Below, piece by piece: positions 33,772 to 41,498 of a stretch of 41,498 nt of DNA. The DNA lies in NCBI GenBank assembly GCA_910578715.1, contig CAJTRL010000031.1:1-41498 (forward strand), written 5' to 3'. This stretch comes from an uncultured Lachnospiraceae bacterium (lineage in GTDB: Bacteria > Bacillota > Clostridia > Lachnospirales > Lachnospiraceae). The notes beneath the pieces were generated by a model. That model saw nothing but the letters and a program-made list of their open reading frames with translations, was not told the DNA's origin and ran no database searches. How positions within the stretch are numbered: position 1 is the stretch's first letter; every line of letters begins with the position of its first letter. Made by a program: the position numbers and the translations under genes.

Positions 33772-34622
33772 AACTTGTGGAACTTCAGAAGACTTTTCAG
33801 GACAAAATAGCCGTCCAGAATATCAATATGCGTTTTCAAAACGGCGTATACGGACTGCTTGGAGAAAACGGGGCCGGAAAGACGACGCTTATGCGAATGA
33901 TATGCGGCATTCTGGAACCGTCACAGGGAGAAATCTTATGCGATGGTATGAAAATCGGGAAGATGGGGGGGGAATATAGGAGTCTGTTAGGGTATCTCCC
34001 ACAGGATTTCGGATATTACGAAGATTTTACCGCAAACCGTTTTCTGCATTACATGGCGGCTTTAAAAGCGCTCCCGGAGGAGTATGCGGAAAAGAGGATT
34101 GATGAACTGTTAGAGATGGTGGATTTAACGGAGGTCAGAAAGAAAAAGCTGAAAACTTATTCGGGCGGCATGATACGGAGAATCGGCATTGCCCAGGCGC
34201 TTTTGAACGACCCGGAAATCCTCGTTCTGGACGAACCGACTTCCGGCCTTGACCCGAAAGAGCGGGTACGGTTCCGAAATATTATCAGCTCTCTCGGAAA
34301 GGACAGACTCGTTATTCTGTCTACGCATATCGTCTCGGATGTGGAATATATCGCGGATAATATTATGATTATGAAAAACGGGAAAATGATACGCACGGGA
34401 ACGGAAAGCTCTATGGCCGAAGAAGGAAAAGACTGCGTCTGGAAATGTCTGGTATCGGAAAAAGAAGCGGACAGACTGAACGAAAAATATATCGTGAGCA
34501 ATCTGAAAAATCATGGAGCACAGGTGGAGCTGCGCATCGTATCGAAAGAAAAACCGACGGAAAACGCCGAAAGACAGGATGTAACGCTGGAAGATATTTA
34601 TCTGTATCTTACCCTTTCCTGA
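33759..34622 (+). CDS. ABC transporter ATP-binding protein
   Basis: 287 residues of an export-type ABC ATPase. Walker A is LLGENGAGKTT, the Q-loop GYLPQDFGYYEDFT, the signature TYSGGMIRRIGIAQ, Walker B ILVLDEPTSGLDP, and the switch His is in STHIVSDVE. It belongs to the ABC-2 / drug and lantibiotic exporter group, pairing with the permease 15 bases downstream. A G8 tract (33965-33972) lies within the codons for MGGEY, before the Q-loop, in frame here. The start overlaps the membrane-protein gene by 13 bases, with GGGGAAATATT before the ATG. Confidence 0.93.
   Translation: MHELELVELQKTFQDKIAVQNINMRFQNGVYGLLGENGAGKTTLMRMICGILEPSQGEILCDGMKIGKMGGEYRSLLGYLPQDFGYYEDFTANRFLHYMAALKALPEEYAEKRIDELLEMVDLTEVRKKKLKTYSGGMIRRIGIAQALLNDPEILVLDEPTSGLDPKERVRFRNIISSLGKDRLVILSTHIVSDVEYIADNIMIMKNGKMIRTGTESSMAEEGKDCVWKCLVSEKEADRLNEKYIVSNLKNHGAQVELRIVSKEKPTENAERQDVTLEDIYLYLTLS
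33965..33972 (+). repeat. G8 homopolymer inside the ABC ATPase gene
   Basis: Eight consecutive G in an otherwise A/T-leaning gene. A one-base slip would shift the frame about 70 codons into the protein and destroy it. Confidence 0.9.
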
Positions 34623-34637
34623 GAGGATGGTTATAAT

Positions 34638-35765
34638 ATGAAGCTATATCGGATGGAATTATATAAACTTTGTCACAGGAAAATTGTGATTGCCGGAACG
34701 TTTTTTTTGATAGTTATTCTGCTGCTTTTCTACTCGATGAGGGTTTCGGAGGAATCGGCTTATGTCGATGGCGTTCTGTACGAAGGCCGCGAGGCAGTGC
34801 GGATAAACAGGCAGATTACGGAAGAATTTAAGGGCGTTCTGACCGATGAAAAAGTAAACGCGATTATTGAAAAGTACGGTTTTCCACAGGAAGTCGTGAG
34901 AGAATACGGCGGTTTCAGAGACAGCAATTATCTGAATGCTTTTGTTACGGATTATCTTGCCGACGGTTTTATGAGAGGATGGGAAGAAGGAGAATATCAG
35001 ATATCGACCCGGACTTATCCCATTGCTGAGACGGAACTGGGAGCGGCAAAGGAACTGACCGGACAGGAAATCGTGCTGGAATATGCAAACGGATGGTCCA
35101 CCTTTACGGATATGCTCAACGGAGGCGCGATTCTTGCCAGCGTCCTGATTTTGCTTACCGTTTCCGTTCTTTTTGCGGGCGAAAAACAGGCGAAAATGGT
35201 TCCGCTTCTTTTTACGACGAAGGATGGAAGAAAAAAGGATATCTATGCAAAAATCGCGGCGGCTTTTACGGCAACGGTCTGTATCTGGTTTTTGGTGGTT
35301 GTTCTGGATTTGGTTCTGTGTGGTTATCTGTATGGCCTGGACGGTCTGGAAAGTCTGGTCGGCGTTACCAAAATAACAGGATATCTTACAGCCAGGAGCT
35401 GGTCAGCGAGTATCTGGACGGTGGGACATTTTCTTTCGGTCGTGCTGTTACGTTCTTTCGTCGGTGTCCTGATGCTGTGCGCGGCGACGATATGTATTTC
35501 TGCGGGATGCAATAGTTCTTTTCATGCGGTGTCGATTGCCGCAATTTTCTGGGGAATGCCGATATTGTTGTGGTTTTTGCTGCCCAGTGGTTTTGTTTTT
35601 CAGCTGGTGCGTTTCTTGATTTATGCTTCACCGTTTTATCATGTTATGTGCAGTTCCATTTTTGATATCAGCGTCGCCTGGCCTGTGCTCGTATGGATTT
35701 CTGTTATATACTCCGCGGTCTGTGTTGTCCGCGCTTATTTAAAATACAGGAGGCAGCGGGGCTGA
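34638..35765 (+). CDS. ABC-2 type permease subunit
   Basis: 375 residues. A first TM segment (about 18-35) is followed by an extracytoplasmic loop of about 130 residues rich in charged residues. Five or more TM segments then lie in the C-terminal half (from SVLILLTVSVLFAGEKQAK on). This is the layout of ABC-2 exporter permeases. It follows its ATPase by 15 bases with GAGAGG before the ATG, and the two should form an exporter or a membrane-stress complex. The substrate is not evident. No clear terminator follows; the next gene is convergent 58 bases away. Confidence 0.82.
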   Translation: MKLYRMELYKLCHRKIVIAGTFFLIVILLLFYSMRVSEESAYVDGVLYEGREAVRINRQITEEFKGVLTDEKVNAIIEKYGFPQEVVREYGGFRDSNYLNAFVTDYLADGFMRGWEEGEYQISTRTYPIAETELGAAKELTGQEIVLEYANGWSTFTDMLNGGAILASVLILLTVSVLFAGEKQAKMVPLLFTTKDGRKKDIYAKIAAAFTATVCIWFLVVVLDLVLCGYLYGLDGLESLVGVTKITGYLTARSWSASIWTVGHFLSVVLLRSFVGVLMLCAATICISAGCNSSFHAVSIAAIFWGMPILLWFLLPSGFVFQLVRFLIYASPFYHVMCSSIFDISVAWPVLVWISVIYSAVCVVRAYLKYRRQRG

Positions 35766-35781
35766 ATGAAGGGATGCGTCT

Positions 35782-35789
35782 GGGGGGGG
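35782..35789 (+). repeat. G8 homopolymer after the permease gene
   Basis: Second G8 tract, in the short gap between the convergent permease and CotH genes. It does not fall in a gene. Confidence 0.9.
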
Positions 35790-35823
35790 TGTTGGAGGTA
35801 CGGGAAAAAGATTCATATATGGG

Positions 35824-37632
35824 TTAATTATATTCCAGCGCCCCATGAAATTCCAAATCCTGATAAACAGGGGCATTTTCATCCGGAAGCGTTCCGTCCG
35901 GGGCAGCCCAGTAAAGGAGTCTGGCAAAATCAAAGTCTGCCTCAGGGAAAAGCGGGAGGCTTTCCCCGTCAAAAACGTATAAGGTATCGTAAATCGTATT
36001 TTCAACATACAAAGAAATCTGGTGCACCGGAACGTCTTCTATCCAGGCTTTGTCCAGAAATTCTTTGCGCTGAAGAATATAGTCGTGTAAAAAGGAAATT
36101 TCATCCGCTCTGTCCAGAATGTCTTCATTCCGAAGATATTCTTCTTCCCAGCGGATTCTGTCCATTGCCGCGGAAGCGTCAGTCATTTCGGTAAGCTGCG
36201 GGAGAATTTCTTCTGCCAGAACGGTGAGATAATCGCTGATTTCTTCCGCATAACAGGCAGTCAGTTTTTTATAAAATTCCGGTTTGGCATACAGCGCGGA
36301 AAACCAGACGGAAGAATCCCTGTGGGCCGCGAGTCTGGTCAGCCTGTCGGGGGAGGAGGAGATATGTCCGAGATATGAGGGCGCATTTCCCCAGGTAACA
36401 TCATAGTCCCAGACCGGGCCGGCGTACAGCTTATCGCTGACTGTGTCACAATCCTTATAGAAGAAAGAACTTGCGACGCCGCCATCGTAATTGGCGGTTA
36501 CCTCTTCCAGCAGATATTTTCTTACAAAAGAGTCTATGTCAATGAAATCCGTATAGTACTTACCGGAATTTTCGTCGATTCCATCGGGCGACAATATGGC
36601 ATTTTCCACGCCCTGTATATAGCTGTCGATATAGGCAATCTGATTTTCCGAAGCATGCTCCGGCGAACGGAGAATGAAGGATTCGTTGGCGTCGGTAATG
36701 AAATAGCTTCCATGTTTTTCTATTTCTTTCAGAAAGCGGTCGTCGAAATCCCGTTCAATCAGATAGCCGCCCGTAATATTATCCGGTTCATTTGGTATTT
36801 CTTTGGCTTTGGTCGTATCGCTCCAGGCCGTTTCATGGAAAGCAAAATCCGCATTATTATTAGCGATTTTTGTGGCTTCTTCCAAATCCGTGATATTAAG
36901 GCGGTTTTTCTGCACTTCTATTTTTTCCGTGACATAATAATTTCCCATATATTCGCCGTTTAGATATAAGTCTACGAATACGCCTTCTTCTGACTGGGCC
37001 AGACCGAGATGGTCTGCGAGGTTTCTGGAAAGCGCATTGCGCAGCAGCGTAGGGTCGGCGGAATTAGAGATAAAAACCCATTTTTTGGCGGAAGGCATTC
37101 CGAGAAAAGGAATATTTTCCGGCAGTTTTATCTGATAAGGTTTTTTTTCAAACTCTGTAAAGGAGGTATTTCCTCTGCCCTTTATATAAGTGAGCGGATA
37201 GTCGAAGCTGACGGTTCCATCTGCATCCAATACGGAAATGTGCCCCGGCTCTTTTATCTCTTTATCGGAGTTAATTTGCTCGGCCGTGCCCGATTCCGTG
37301 TCGATAAAGACCGCCGGAATATTTTCGGAGCAATTCCATACGATGGAAGAAGGTTCGATATTACCTATAATTTCCGCTTCTTTGTTTTTGCAGGCGGAAG
37401 GAAGAAAAGCGTAGTATTTTCCTTCTTTTTCCCAGAACGCTATTTTTTGTCCCGCAACGTAAAGATAAGGTTTTTCCGAAGCGGATTCCGCACCGGATTC
37501 TGCGGTGCTTTCTGTCGTCTGTGCGTTCTCCGTCTGCATGCTTTCATCCCGGAAATCGGAAAGTTTATTCAGTCCAAGCAGTAATATGGAAGTGCTTATG
37601 ATTAAAATGCTGTATATCCAGTTTCTTTTCAT
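35824..37632 (-). CDS. CotH-family spore-coat-type protein kinase, membrane anchored
   Basis: 602 residues from the chosen ATG. A TM anchor (about 5-22, IYSILIISTSILLLGL) is followed by a low-complexity Thr/Glu/Ala linker. The CotH kinase core has IKGRGNTSF with KKPYQIKL, KKWVFISNSADPTLLRN, LYLNGEYMGNYYVTEKIEV, YLIERD and the metal-binding GPVWDYDVTWGN. CotH proteins phosphorylate spore coat proteins or other secreted targets. An ATG 78 bases upstream (37710) overlaps the exonuclease gene but has no ribosome binding site. Downstream gene of the exonuclease III pair. It may act at the cell surface rather than in spores. Confidence 0.85.
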   Translation of the reverse strand: MKRNWIYSILIISTSILLLGLNKLSDFRDESMQTENAQTTESTAESGAESASEKPYLYVAGQKIAFWEKEGKYYAFLPSACKNKEAEIIGNIEPSSIVWNCSENIPAVFIDTESGTAEQINSDKEIKEPGHISVLDADGTVSFDYPLTYIKGRGNTSFTEFEKKPYQIKLPENIPFLGMPSAKKWVFISNSADPTLLRNALSRNLADHLGLAQSEEGVFVDLYLNGEYMGNYYVTEKIEVQKNRLNITDLEEATKIANNNADFAFHETAWSDTTKAKEIPNEPDNITGGYLIERDFDDRFLKEIEKHGSYFITDANESFILRSPEHASENQIAYIDSYIQGVENAILSPDGIDENSGKYYTDFIDIDSFVRKYLLEEVTANYDGGVASSFFYKDCDTVSDKLYAGPVWDYDVTWGNAPSYLGHISSSPDRLTRLAAHRDSSVWFSALYAKPEFYKKLTACYAEEISDYLTVLAEEILPQLTEMTDASAAMDRIRWEEEYLRNEDILDRADEISFLHDYILQRKEFLDKAWIEDVPVHQISLYVENTIYDTLYVFDGESLPLFPEADFDFARLLYWAAPDGTLPDENAPVYQDLEFHGALEYN

Positions 37633-37681
37633 TGTCGCTATTTGTTTCCTTCGGTTTTTGTCTGGCTGGTGGCGGCTCTGG

Positions 37682-38464
37682 TTATTTGTCATGCGTAGCG
37701 CATGTTTCATTTGATTTTATAATCAGTCCCACAGGACAGTGGTCCGAGCCCATTACGTCTTTATAGATGAGCGCGTCCTGCAGTCTTTCTTTTAAGGCTT
37801 CCGAAGTAATGAAATAATCAATCCGCCATCCGGCATTTTTTTCCCGCGCATGGAACTGATAGGACCACCAGGAATAAGCGCCTTCCAAATCGGGATAGAA
37901 ATAGCGGAAAGTATCTGTCAGACCGGACTGCGTAATGGTTGTAAACTTTGCCCGCTCCTCATCTGTAAAACCGGCGTTTTTGCGGTTTGTTCTGGGATTT
38001 TTCAGGTCGATTTCCTGATGCGCCACGTTTAAATCGCCGCAGAAAATGACGGGCTTCTTTTCTTCCAGTTTTTTGATAAATCGGAGAAAATCGTCTTCCC
38101 ACTGCATGCGGTAACTGAGTCTTGTCAGCTCGCGCTGGGAATTAGGCGTATAAACGGTGGTCATATAAAATGCCGGAAATTCCAGCGTAATAACGCGTCC
38201 TTCGTGGTCATGCTCTTCCACGCCGATTCCGTATGTGACGGAAAGCGGCTCTTCTCTGGTAAAAACCGCCGTGCCGGAATACCCTTTTTTCTCCGCATAA
38301 TTCCAATATTGATAGTAACCGGGCAGTTCCAATGCAATCTGCCCCTCCTGGAGTTTCGTTTCCTGGAGACAGAAAATATCCGCATCCGCCTCTTTGAAAA
38401 ATTCCATAAATCCCTTGCCCATGCAGGCCCGCAGTCCGTTTACGTTCCATGATATCAGTTTCAT
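37682..38464 (-). CDS. xth: Exodeoxyribonuclease III (AP endonuclease)
   Basis: 260 residues of the ExoA/XthA family; it cuts DNA at abasic sites and trims 3' ends in base excision repair. Catalytic motifs: SWNVNGLRA (N7), LQETKLQ (E35), the middle IFCGDLNVAH, WRIDYF, and the C-terminal GSDHCPV with the catalytic D-H pair. Length is normal. It precedes the CotH gene with a 49-base spacing to the preferred CotH start. Confidence 0.96.
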   Translation of the reverse strand: MKLISWNVNGLRACMGKGFMEFFKEADADIFCLQETKLQEGQIALELPGYYQYWNYAEKKGYSGTAVFTREEPLSVTYGIGVEEHDHEGRVITLEFPAFYMTTVYTPNSQRELTRLSYRMQWEDDFLRFIKKLEEKKPVIFCGDLNVAHQEIDLKNPRTNRKNAGFTDEERAKFTTITQSGLTDTFRYFYPDLEGAYSWWSYQFHAREKNAGWRIDYFITSEALKERLQDALIYKDVMGSDHCPVGLIIKSNETCATHDK

Positions 38465-38511
38465 GTCTTATCCCATTCCCTTCCTTTATGTGATTGGTAA
38501 TTGCATCATAA

Positions 38512-39576
38512 TTATTGTTCATTATTCGGATAGTATTCCAGGATGTACTCCTGTACGATACGCTCCGATAGCTCGTACATGTTTTGAATATATTCCTGGT
38601 AGTTTTCCTTCGTCAGACGGTTTTCTCCGGCGGTCAGTTTATTGCAGATAACCTGATTGATGTCTTTGGAAAAATGAATCATGTCCATATACAGGTTCAG
38701 GTCGGTAATGATTTCTTCTTCGCCCTGATAATAGTAGAGCTCCACATTGTCATATTGAAGCAGTGCGGCAATCGCCTGTTCCTCGTTGTAGAGATAGGCG
38801 TCCCGTTCGCCGCTCCGGTAGATGTTATCCCACCAGAGCATGGAGTAGGGCGGGAAAAAGAATTTGAAAGTTGTTTCGGGATGATTTTCCACCATTTCTG
38901 TCAGCAGTGCGATATTTCCTGAGAGCTCTTCCGCATAGTAAGTTTTGTCCAGCATGGGCTTTACCGAAGAAAGCCGGTTATACATGCCCGTTGCAAGCTC
39001 TGCGCTGAAAAATTTCCATTGTGCCCAGTTATAGGAATTTCCCTCGTCATAATCGCTTTTCAGAGAGAAAGCCAGCATATAGGGGATTTTTTCCAGAATA
39101 ATATCTTTGTTCAGCAGATAAGGGTAATCGTTTAAGTAATTTGTGTCGTACAAATACATGGGACAGCCCGTGGATTCGTAAGTCGTTTCCGTACTGGCGC
39201 AGAGGGAGGAGGGGTCAATGTTATAAAAAACATATTTCAAATCCCGGTTCTCGTAGGCTGTATTGAGCAGATAACATAAGTCGGCTGTGGCTCCGTAAGA
39301 GCGGATGGCCTTGATGGTGCGGCATCCAAAACCTTCGTCAAACCATTTATTGTTATAATTTTCACAGACCGAAGAACCGACTATCAGACTGTCATAATCG
39401 AAATTGCGCAGCGTTCCGATACACTGGTATTCCTTGTCCGTCAGCACGCTTTTTAATCCCGGCAGAGGTTTGTGATACTGATAAAAAGGGTCGAATATCA
39501 CAACCACCGCGATGACGGCAAAAAGCAGCAGAAAACTTCGTATGAAAAAAGATTTGATGAATTTTTGTTCTGACAT
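38512..39576 (-). CDS. SGNH-like membrane-anchored protein, partner of MBOAT
   Basis: 354 residues. It has an N-terminal anchor (about 10-30) and an extracytoplasmic domain with SGNH/GDSL marks: LIVGSSVCEN as the nucleophile block (S near 68-69) and a DMIH D-x-x-H pair near 298-301. Similar proteins (AlgJ/AlgX-, PatB- and DltD-like) take acyl groups moved across the membrane by an MBOAT protein and transfer them to a polysaccharide. The MBOAT gene is 33 bases upstream. I prefer ATG 39574-39576 after AGAGG over the GTG at 39582. The acceptor is unknown. Confidence 0.72.
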   Translation of the reverse strand: MSEQKFIKSFFIRSFLLLFAVIAVVVIFDPFYQYHKPLPGLKSVLTDKEYQCIGTLRNFDYDSLIVGSSVCENYNNKWFDEGFGCRTIKAIRSYGATADLCYLLNTAYENRDLKYVFYNIDPSSLCASTETTYESTGCPMYLYDTNYLNDYPYLLNKDIILEKIPYMLAFSLKSDYDEGNSYNWAQWKFFSAELATGMYNRLSSVKPMLDKTYYAEELSGNIALLTEMVENHPETTFKFFFPPYSMLWWDNIYRSGERDAYLYNEEQAIAALLQYDNVELYYYQGEEEIITDLNLYMDMIHFSKDINQVICNKLTAGENRLTKENYQEYIQNMYELSERIVQEYILEYYPNNEQ

Positions 39577-39582
39577 ATACAC

Positions 39583-39609
39583 CTCTTAATTTGTCTGCAT
39601 TAGAAGACA
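39583..39609 (-). promoter_or_regulatory. Diverged hairpin element before SGNH gene
   Basis: On the minus strand TGTCT-tctaatgc-AGACA lies directly after the MBOAT stop, then AAATTAAGAGGTGTAT and the ATG. It resembles the hairpin-GGGA elements but lacks the GGGA block and has a shorter stem. Confidence 0.3.
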
Positions 39610-41106
39610 TTAAAAATTAAAATACAAAAATGTGCTGACCTGGGATAAGGAAACGACGCACCAGAGGAAAACGAGCGCCACCGCCCAGCATTTGCCGGAT
39701 GTGAGTTTTCCATTCTCCGCAATTTCCAGTACGTTCGGGCGGTTAATCATAAAGAAGGACAGTCCCAGATACAGGAAAAGCAGTCCCAGGTACGCATAAC
39801 CTACAAGCTGCGGCGCGAGGATGCCGAGCGCTTCTTTGATGATATAAAATTCCGGGATATCCAGCGTTGAAGCTATTTCGAACATTTTGCCCGTATAGTT
39901 GAAAGCGCCCAGATTTCGGAACATCTGAACGGCCCCAGCCATGCTCTGGCTTCTGAAGAAGAACAGGGACAGGTTAAAAAAACCAAAGGTCAGAATCCAG
40001 CCGAGCCATGCCGGGATATGAAATCTGGAGGGATGTTTTTCTTTCCTTCCCCGGATGCCTACGATACCCAGATTGTCCCAGACCACGAGCAGTCCCTGCA
40101 TCGTGCCCCAGGCAATATACGTCCATGCCGCCCCGTGCCAGAGGCCGCTTAAGAAAAAGATGATAATCGTATTTAAAATTGTCCGCAGCTTCCCTTTTTT
40201 GCTGCCGCCGAGCGGAATATAGACATAGGTAATGAAAAAACGCGATAAAGTCATATGCCATCTCTGCCATAGTTCTTTTACGGAACATGCCCGGTAAGGA
40301 GAATTGAAATTGACGGGGAGAATGATGTTGAACATTCTTCCGAGCCCCATTGCCATATCCGAATAGCCGCTGAAATCGAAATAGATTTCAAAAGTATAGG
40401 CCAGAATTACAAGAACGGTCGAAGGCGTGTCCAGGCTGAAGGTCTGTGCAAAGCCATAATTGGCGACGAGCGCAAGAACGTCGGCCAGCAAAATCTTTTT
40501 ACCAAGACCGAGAACAAACAGAATAATCCCCTGGGAAAAATTACGCGCGTTCAGCCGGCGGTTTGCCGTGTCTTCAAACTGTGGAATCATTTCCTTATAC
40601 AGAACAATCGGCCCCGCGACCAGCTGCGGGAAAAAAGTGACGAAAGTCACATAATTGACGAAGGAATAATGTTCCGCCCGGCCAAGACAGCGGTCTATGA
40701 TAAAGGAAAGCTGCTGGAAGGTAAAGAAACTAATACCGAGCGGCAGCAGAATATGTTTCAGGGTAAAATCCGTATGAAAAGCAAAATTCAGGTTTTCAAT
40801 GAAAAAATCATAATATTTAAAATAGAAAAGCAGTCCGAGATTCAGGATAAGTCCGGTAAACAGTCCGATTCTTGTCCAGAGCTTTGTCCGGGCATAAGTA
40901 AGCAGCCAGCTTAAAAAGAAGTTTGCCAGAATGCTTACCACGATGATAGCCAGGTAGGACACGTTAAAATAGCCATAAAACCATAACGACATACCGGCCA
41001 GAAAAACTTTGGCCAGTTCATAATGTTTATAATGATTCAGCCCATACCAGCCAAGCAGCGTAAGGGGCAGAAAGATAAAAATAAAAAGGTAAGAATTAAA
41101 CAGCAT
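39610..41106 (-). CDS. MBOAT family O-acyltransferase (AlgI/DltB-like)
   Basis: 498 residues with about 10-12 TM segments. The MBOAT catalytic His is H324 in SGLWHGAAWTYIAWG, with the earlier block FDFSGYSDMAMG and the KELWQRWHMTLSRF loop with a second conserved His. AlgI-type members move acetyl groups from the cytoplasm across the membrane to modify surface polysaccharides. It pairs with the downstream SGNH-like gene. There is no acetyl-CoA synthase or polysaccharide operon nearby, so the acceptor cannot be named. Confidence 0.93.
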   Translation of the reverse strand: MLFNSYLFIFIFLPLTLLGWYGLNHYKHYELAKVFLAGMSLWFYGYFNVSYLAIIVVSILANFFLSWLLTYARTKLWTRIGLFTGLILNLGLLFYFKYYDFFIENLNFAFHTDFTLKHILLPLGISFFTFQQLSFIIDRCLGRAEHYSFVNYVTFVTFFPQLVAGPIVLYKEMIPQFEDTANRRLNARNFSQGIILFVLGLGKKILLADVLALVANYGFAQTFSLDTPSTVLVILAYTFEIYFDFSGYSDMAMGLGRMFNIILPVNFNSPYRACSVKELWQRWHMTLSRFFITYVYIPLGGSKKGKLRTILNTIIIFFLSGLWHGAAWTYIAWGTMQGLLVVWDNLGIVGIRGRKEKHPSRFHIPAWLGWILTFGFFNLSLFFFRSQSMAGAVQMFRNLGAFNYTGKMFEIASTLDIPEFYIIKEALGILAPQLVGYAYLGLLFLYLGLSFFMINRPNVLEIAENGKLTSGKCWAVALVFLWCVVSLSQVSTFLYFNF

Positions 41107-41138
41107 AATGTCTCCAGGTCTGAAAAATTTTCAAATAT

Positions 41139-41151
41139 GGTATAGTATACC
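41139..41151. promoter_or_regulatory. Perfect palindrome between MBOAT and lipoprotein genes
   Basis: GGTATA-G-TATACC is centred in the 103-base divergent gap, in the region where the two promoters should lie. A possible operator or overlapping -10 boxes; weak evidence. Confidence 0.35.
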
Positions 41152-41209
41152 AAATTCGGAAAAAGGTTACAATGGATAATAAAAAGGAGAAAACGGAATG
41201 GAGGAAAAT

Positions 41210-41498
41210 ATGAGCAAAAAAAGGATAATAACAGTATTGACGGCATTATTGATTTTATGTATGCTCGGCGGCTGTGGAGAGAGCACGCCGACGGGAGAGA
41301 TGGTAAATAACAGAAAAGTTTCCGGGGAACAGGAGGAAGTGACGGAACTTGCGGTTGGCAGTTCCGACGTAAAAAATGAAGAACAGTTGAAAAAAACATT
41401 TCCGACTTTAACACAACTGCGGGAAGAGGTAAAAGAAGAACTGGGTGAGCGCTACTGGCCCGAAATATCCATATCGGAAAAAGAACTGGAAGAAGAAA
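41210..41498 (+). CDS. Lipoprotein, partial (cut by the right edge)
   Basis: At least 96 residues; the stop is beyond the window. The N-terminus MSKKRIITVLTALLILCMLG then G-C-GES is a lipoprotein signal with lipobox LGGC, so the mature protein begins at the Cys and is anchored outside the membrane. The rest seen is hydrophilic, rich in Glu and Lys. GGAGG lies 5 bases before this ATG. An ATG 12 bases earlier (41198) is also possible, after AAGGAG. No family can be assigned from this fragment. Confidence 0.7.
   Translation, partial: MSKKRIITVLTALLILCMLGGCGESTPTGEMVNNRKVSGEQEEVTELAVGSSDVKNEEQLKKTFPTLTQLREEVKEELGERYWPEISISEKELEEE

Noticed and set aside
1..41498. tRNA, rRNA, CRISPR arrays, transposases or phage genes
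   Set aside because: None seen. Gaps are too short or explained by the origin, repeats and promoters, and no protein shows transposase, integrase or Cas motifs.

Overview
The window is the replication-origin region of a low-GC Clostridia chromosome. The best guess is a Lachnospiraceae-type, spore-forming lineage; the genus cannot be fixed from sequence alone. The evidence is the order rpmH-rnpA-yidD-yidC-jag-mnmE-mnmG-rsmG reading left, and dnaA-dnaN-yaaA-recF-gyrB-gyrA reading right, from an AT-rich segment with DnaA boxes. The YidC, RnpA and GyrA sequence styles, a CotH protein and strong AAAGGAGG-type ribosome binding sites agree with this.

Left flank (1-2.9 kb): a near-consensus parS site at 67-82, a NarL-type response regulator with a short cytoplasmic DegS-like histidine kinase, and a 330-bp array of hairpin-rich repeats. 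The array forms the probable 5' leader of a membrane-anchored alpha/beta hydrolase. These genes follow rsmG, where parA/parB are often found; parAB are not in the window.

Origin core (2.9-19 kb): two leftward units, rpmH-rnpA-yidD-yidC-jag and mnmE-mnmG-rsmG, each closed by a terminator. The rightward unit runs from dnaA to gyrA and ends in a terminator at about 19.0 kb. DnaA boxes lie on both sides of dnaA, so the origin looks bipartite, as in Bacillus.

Middle (19-32 kb): a metallophosphoesterase, a COG3044-type ABC-class ATPase, a membrane-spanning XRE regulator, a flavin reductase-rubredoxin fusion and a MATE exporter. A leftward operon encodes a seven-TM hybrid histidine kinase, a receiver-only regulator and a CofE-like (F420-0:glutamate ligase family) protein. 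Upstream of it lies a DUF2975-XRE-DUF4173 membrane-protein unit with a textbook promoter.

Right flank (32.4-41.5 kb): a rightward operon of ECF sigma factor, six-TM membrane protein, ABC ATPase and ABC-2 permease. It is followed by leftward CotH-like kinase and exonuclease III genes, then an SGNH-like plus MBOAT pair typical of polysaccharide O-acetylation. A lipoprotein gene is cut by the right edge.

The most unusual observations are a recurrent hairpin plus GGGA translation-start element in front of three unrelated genes (mnmE, the COG3044 ATPase and the XRE membrane regulator), the branched-hairpin repeat leader, the phosphorelay-CofE operon, and G8 tracts in and after the sigma/ABC operon. 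I found no tRNA, rRNA, CRISPR array, prophage or insertion sequence.
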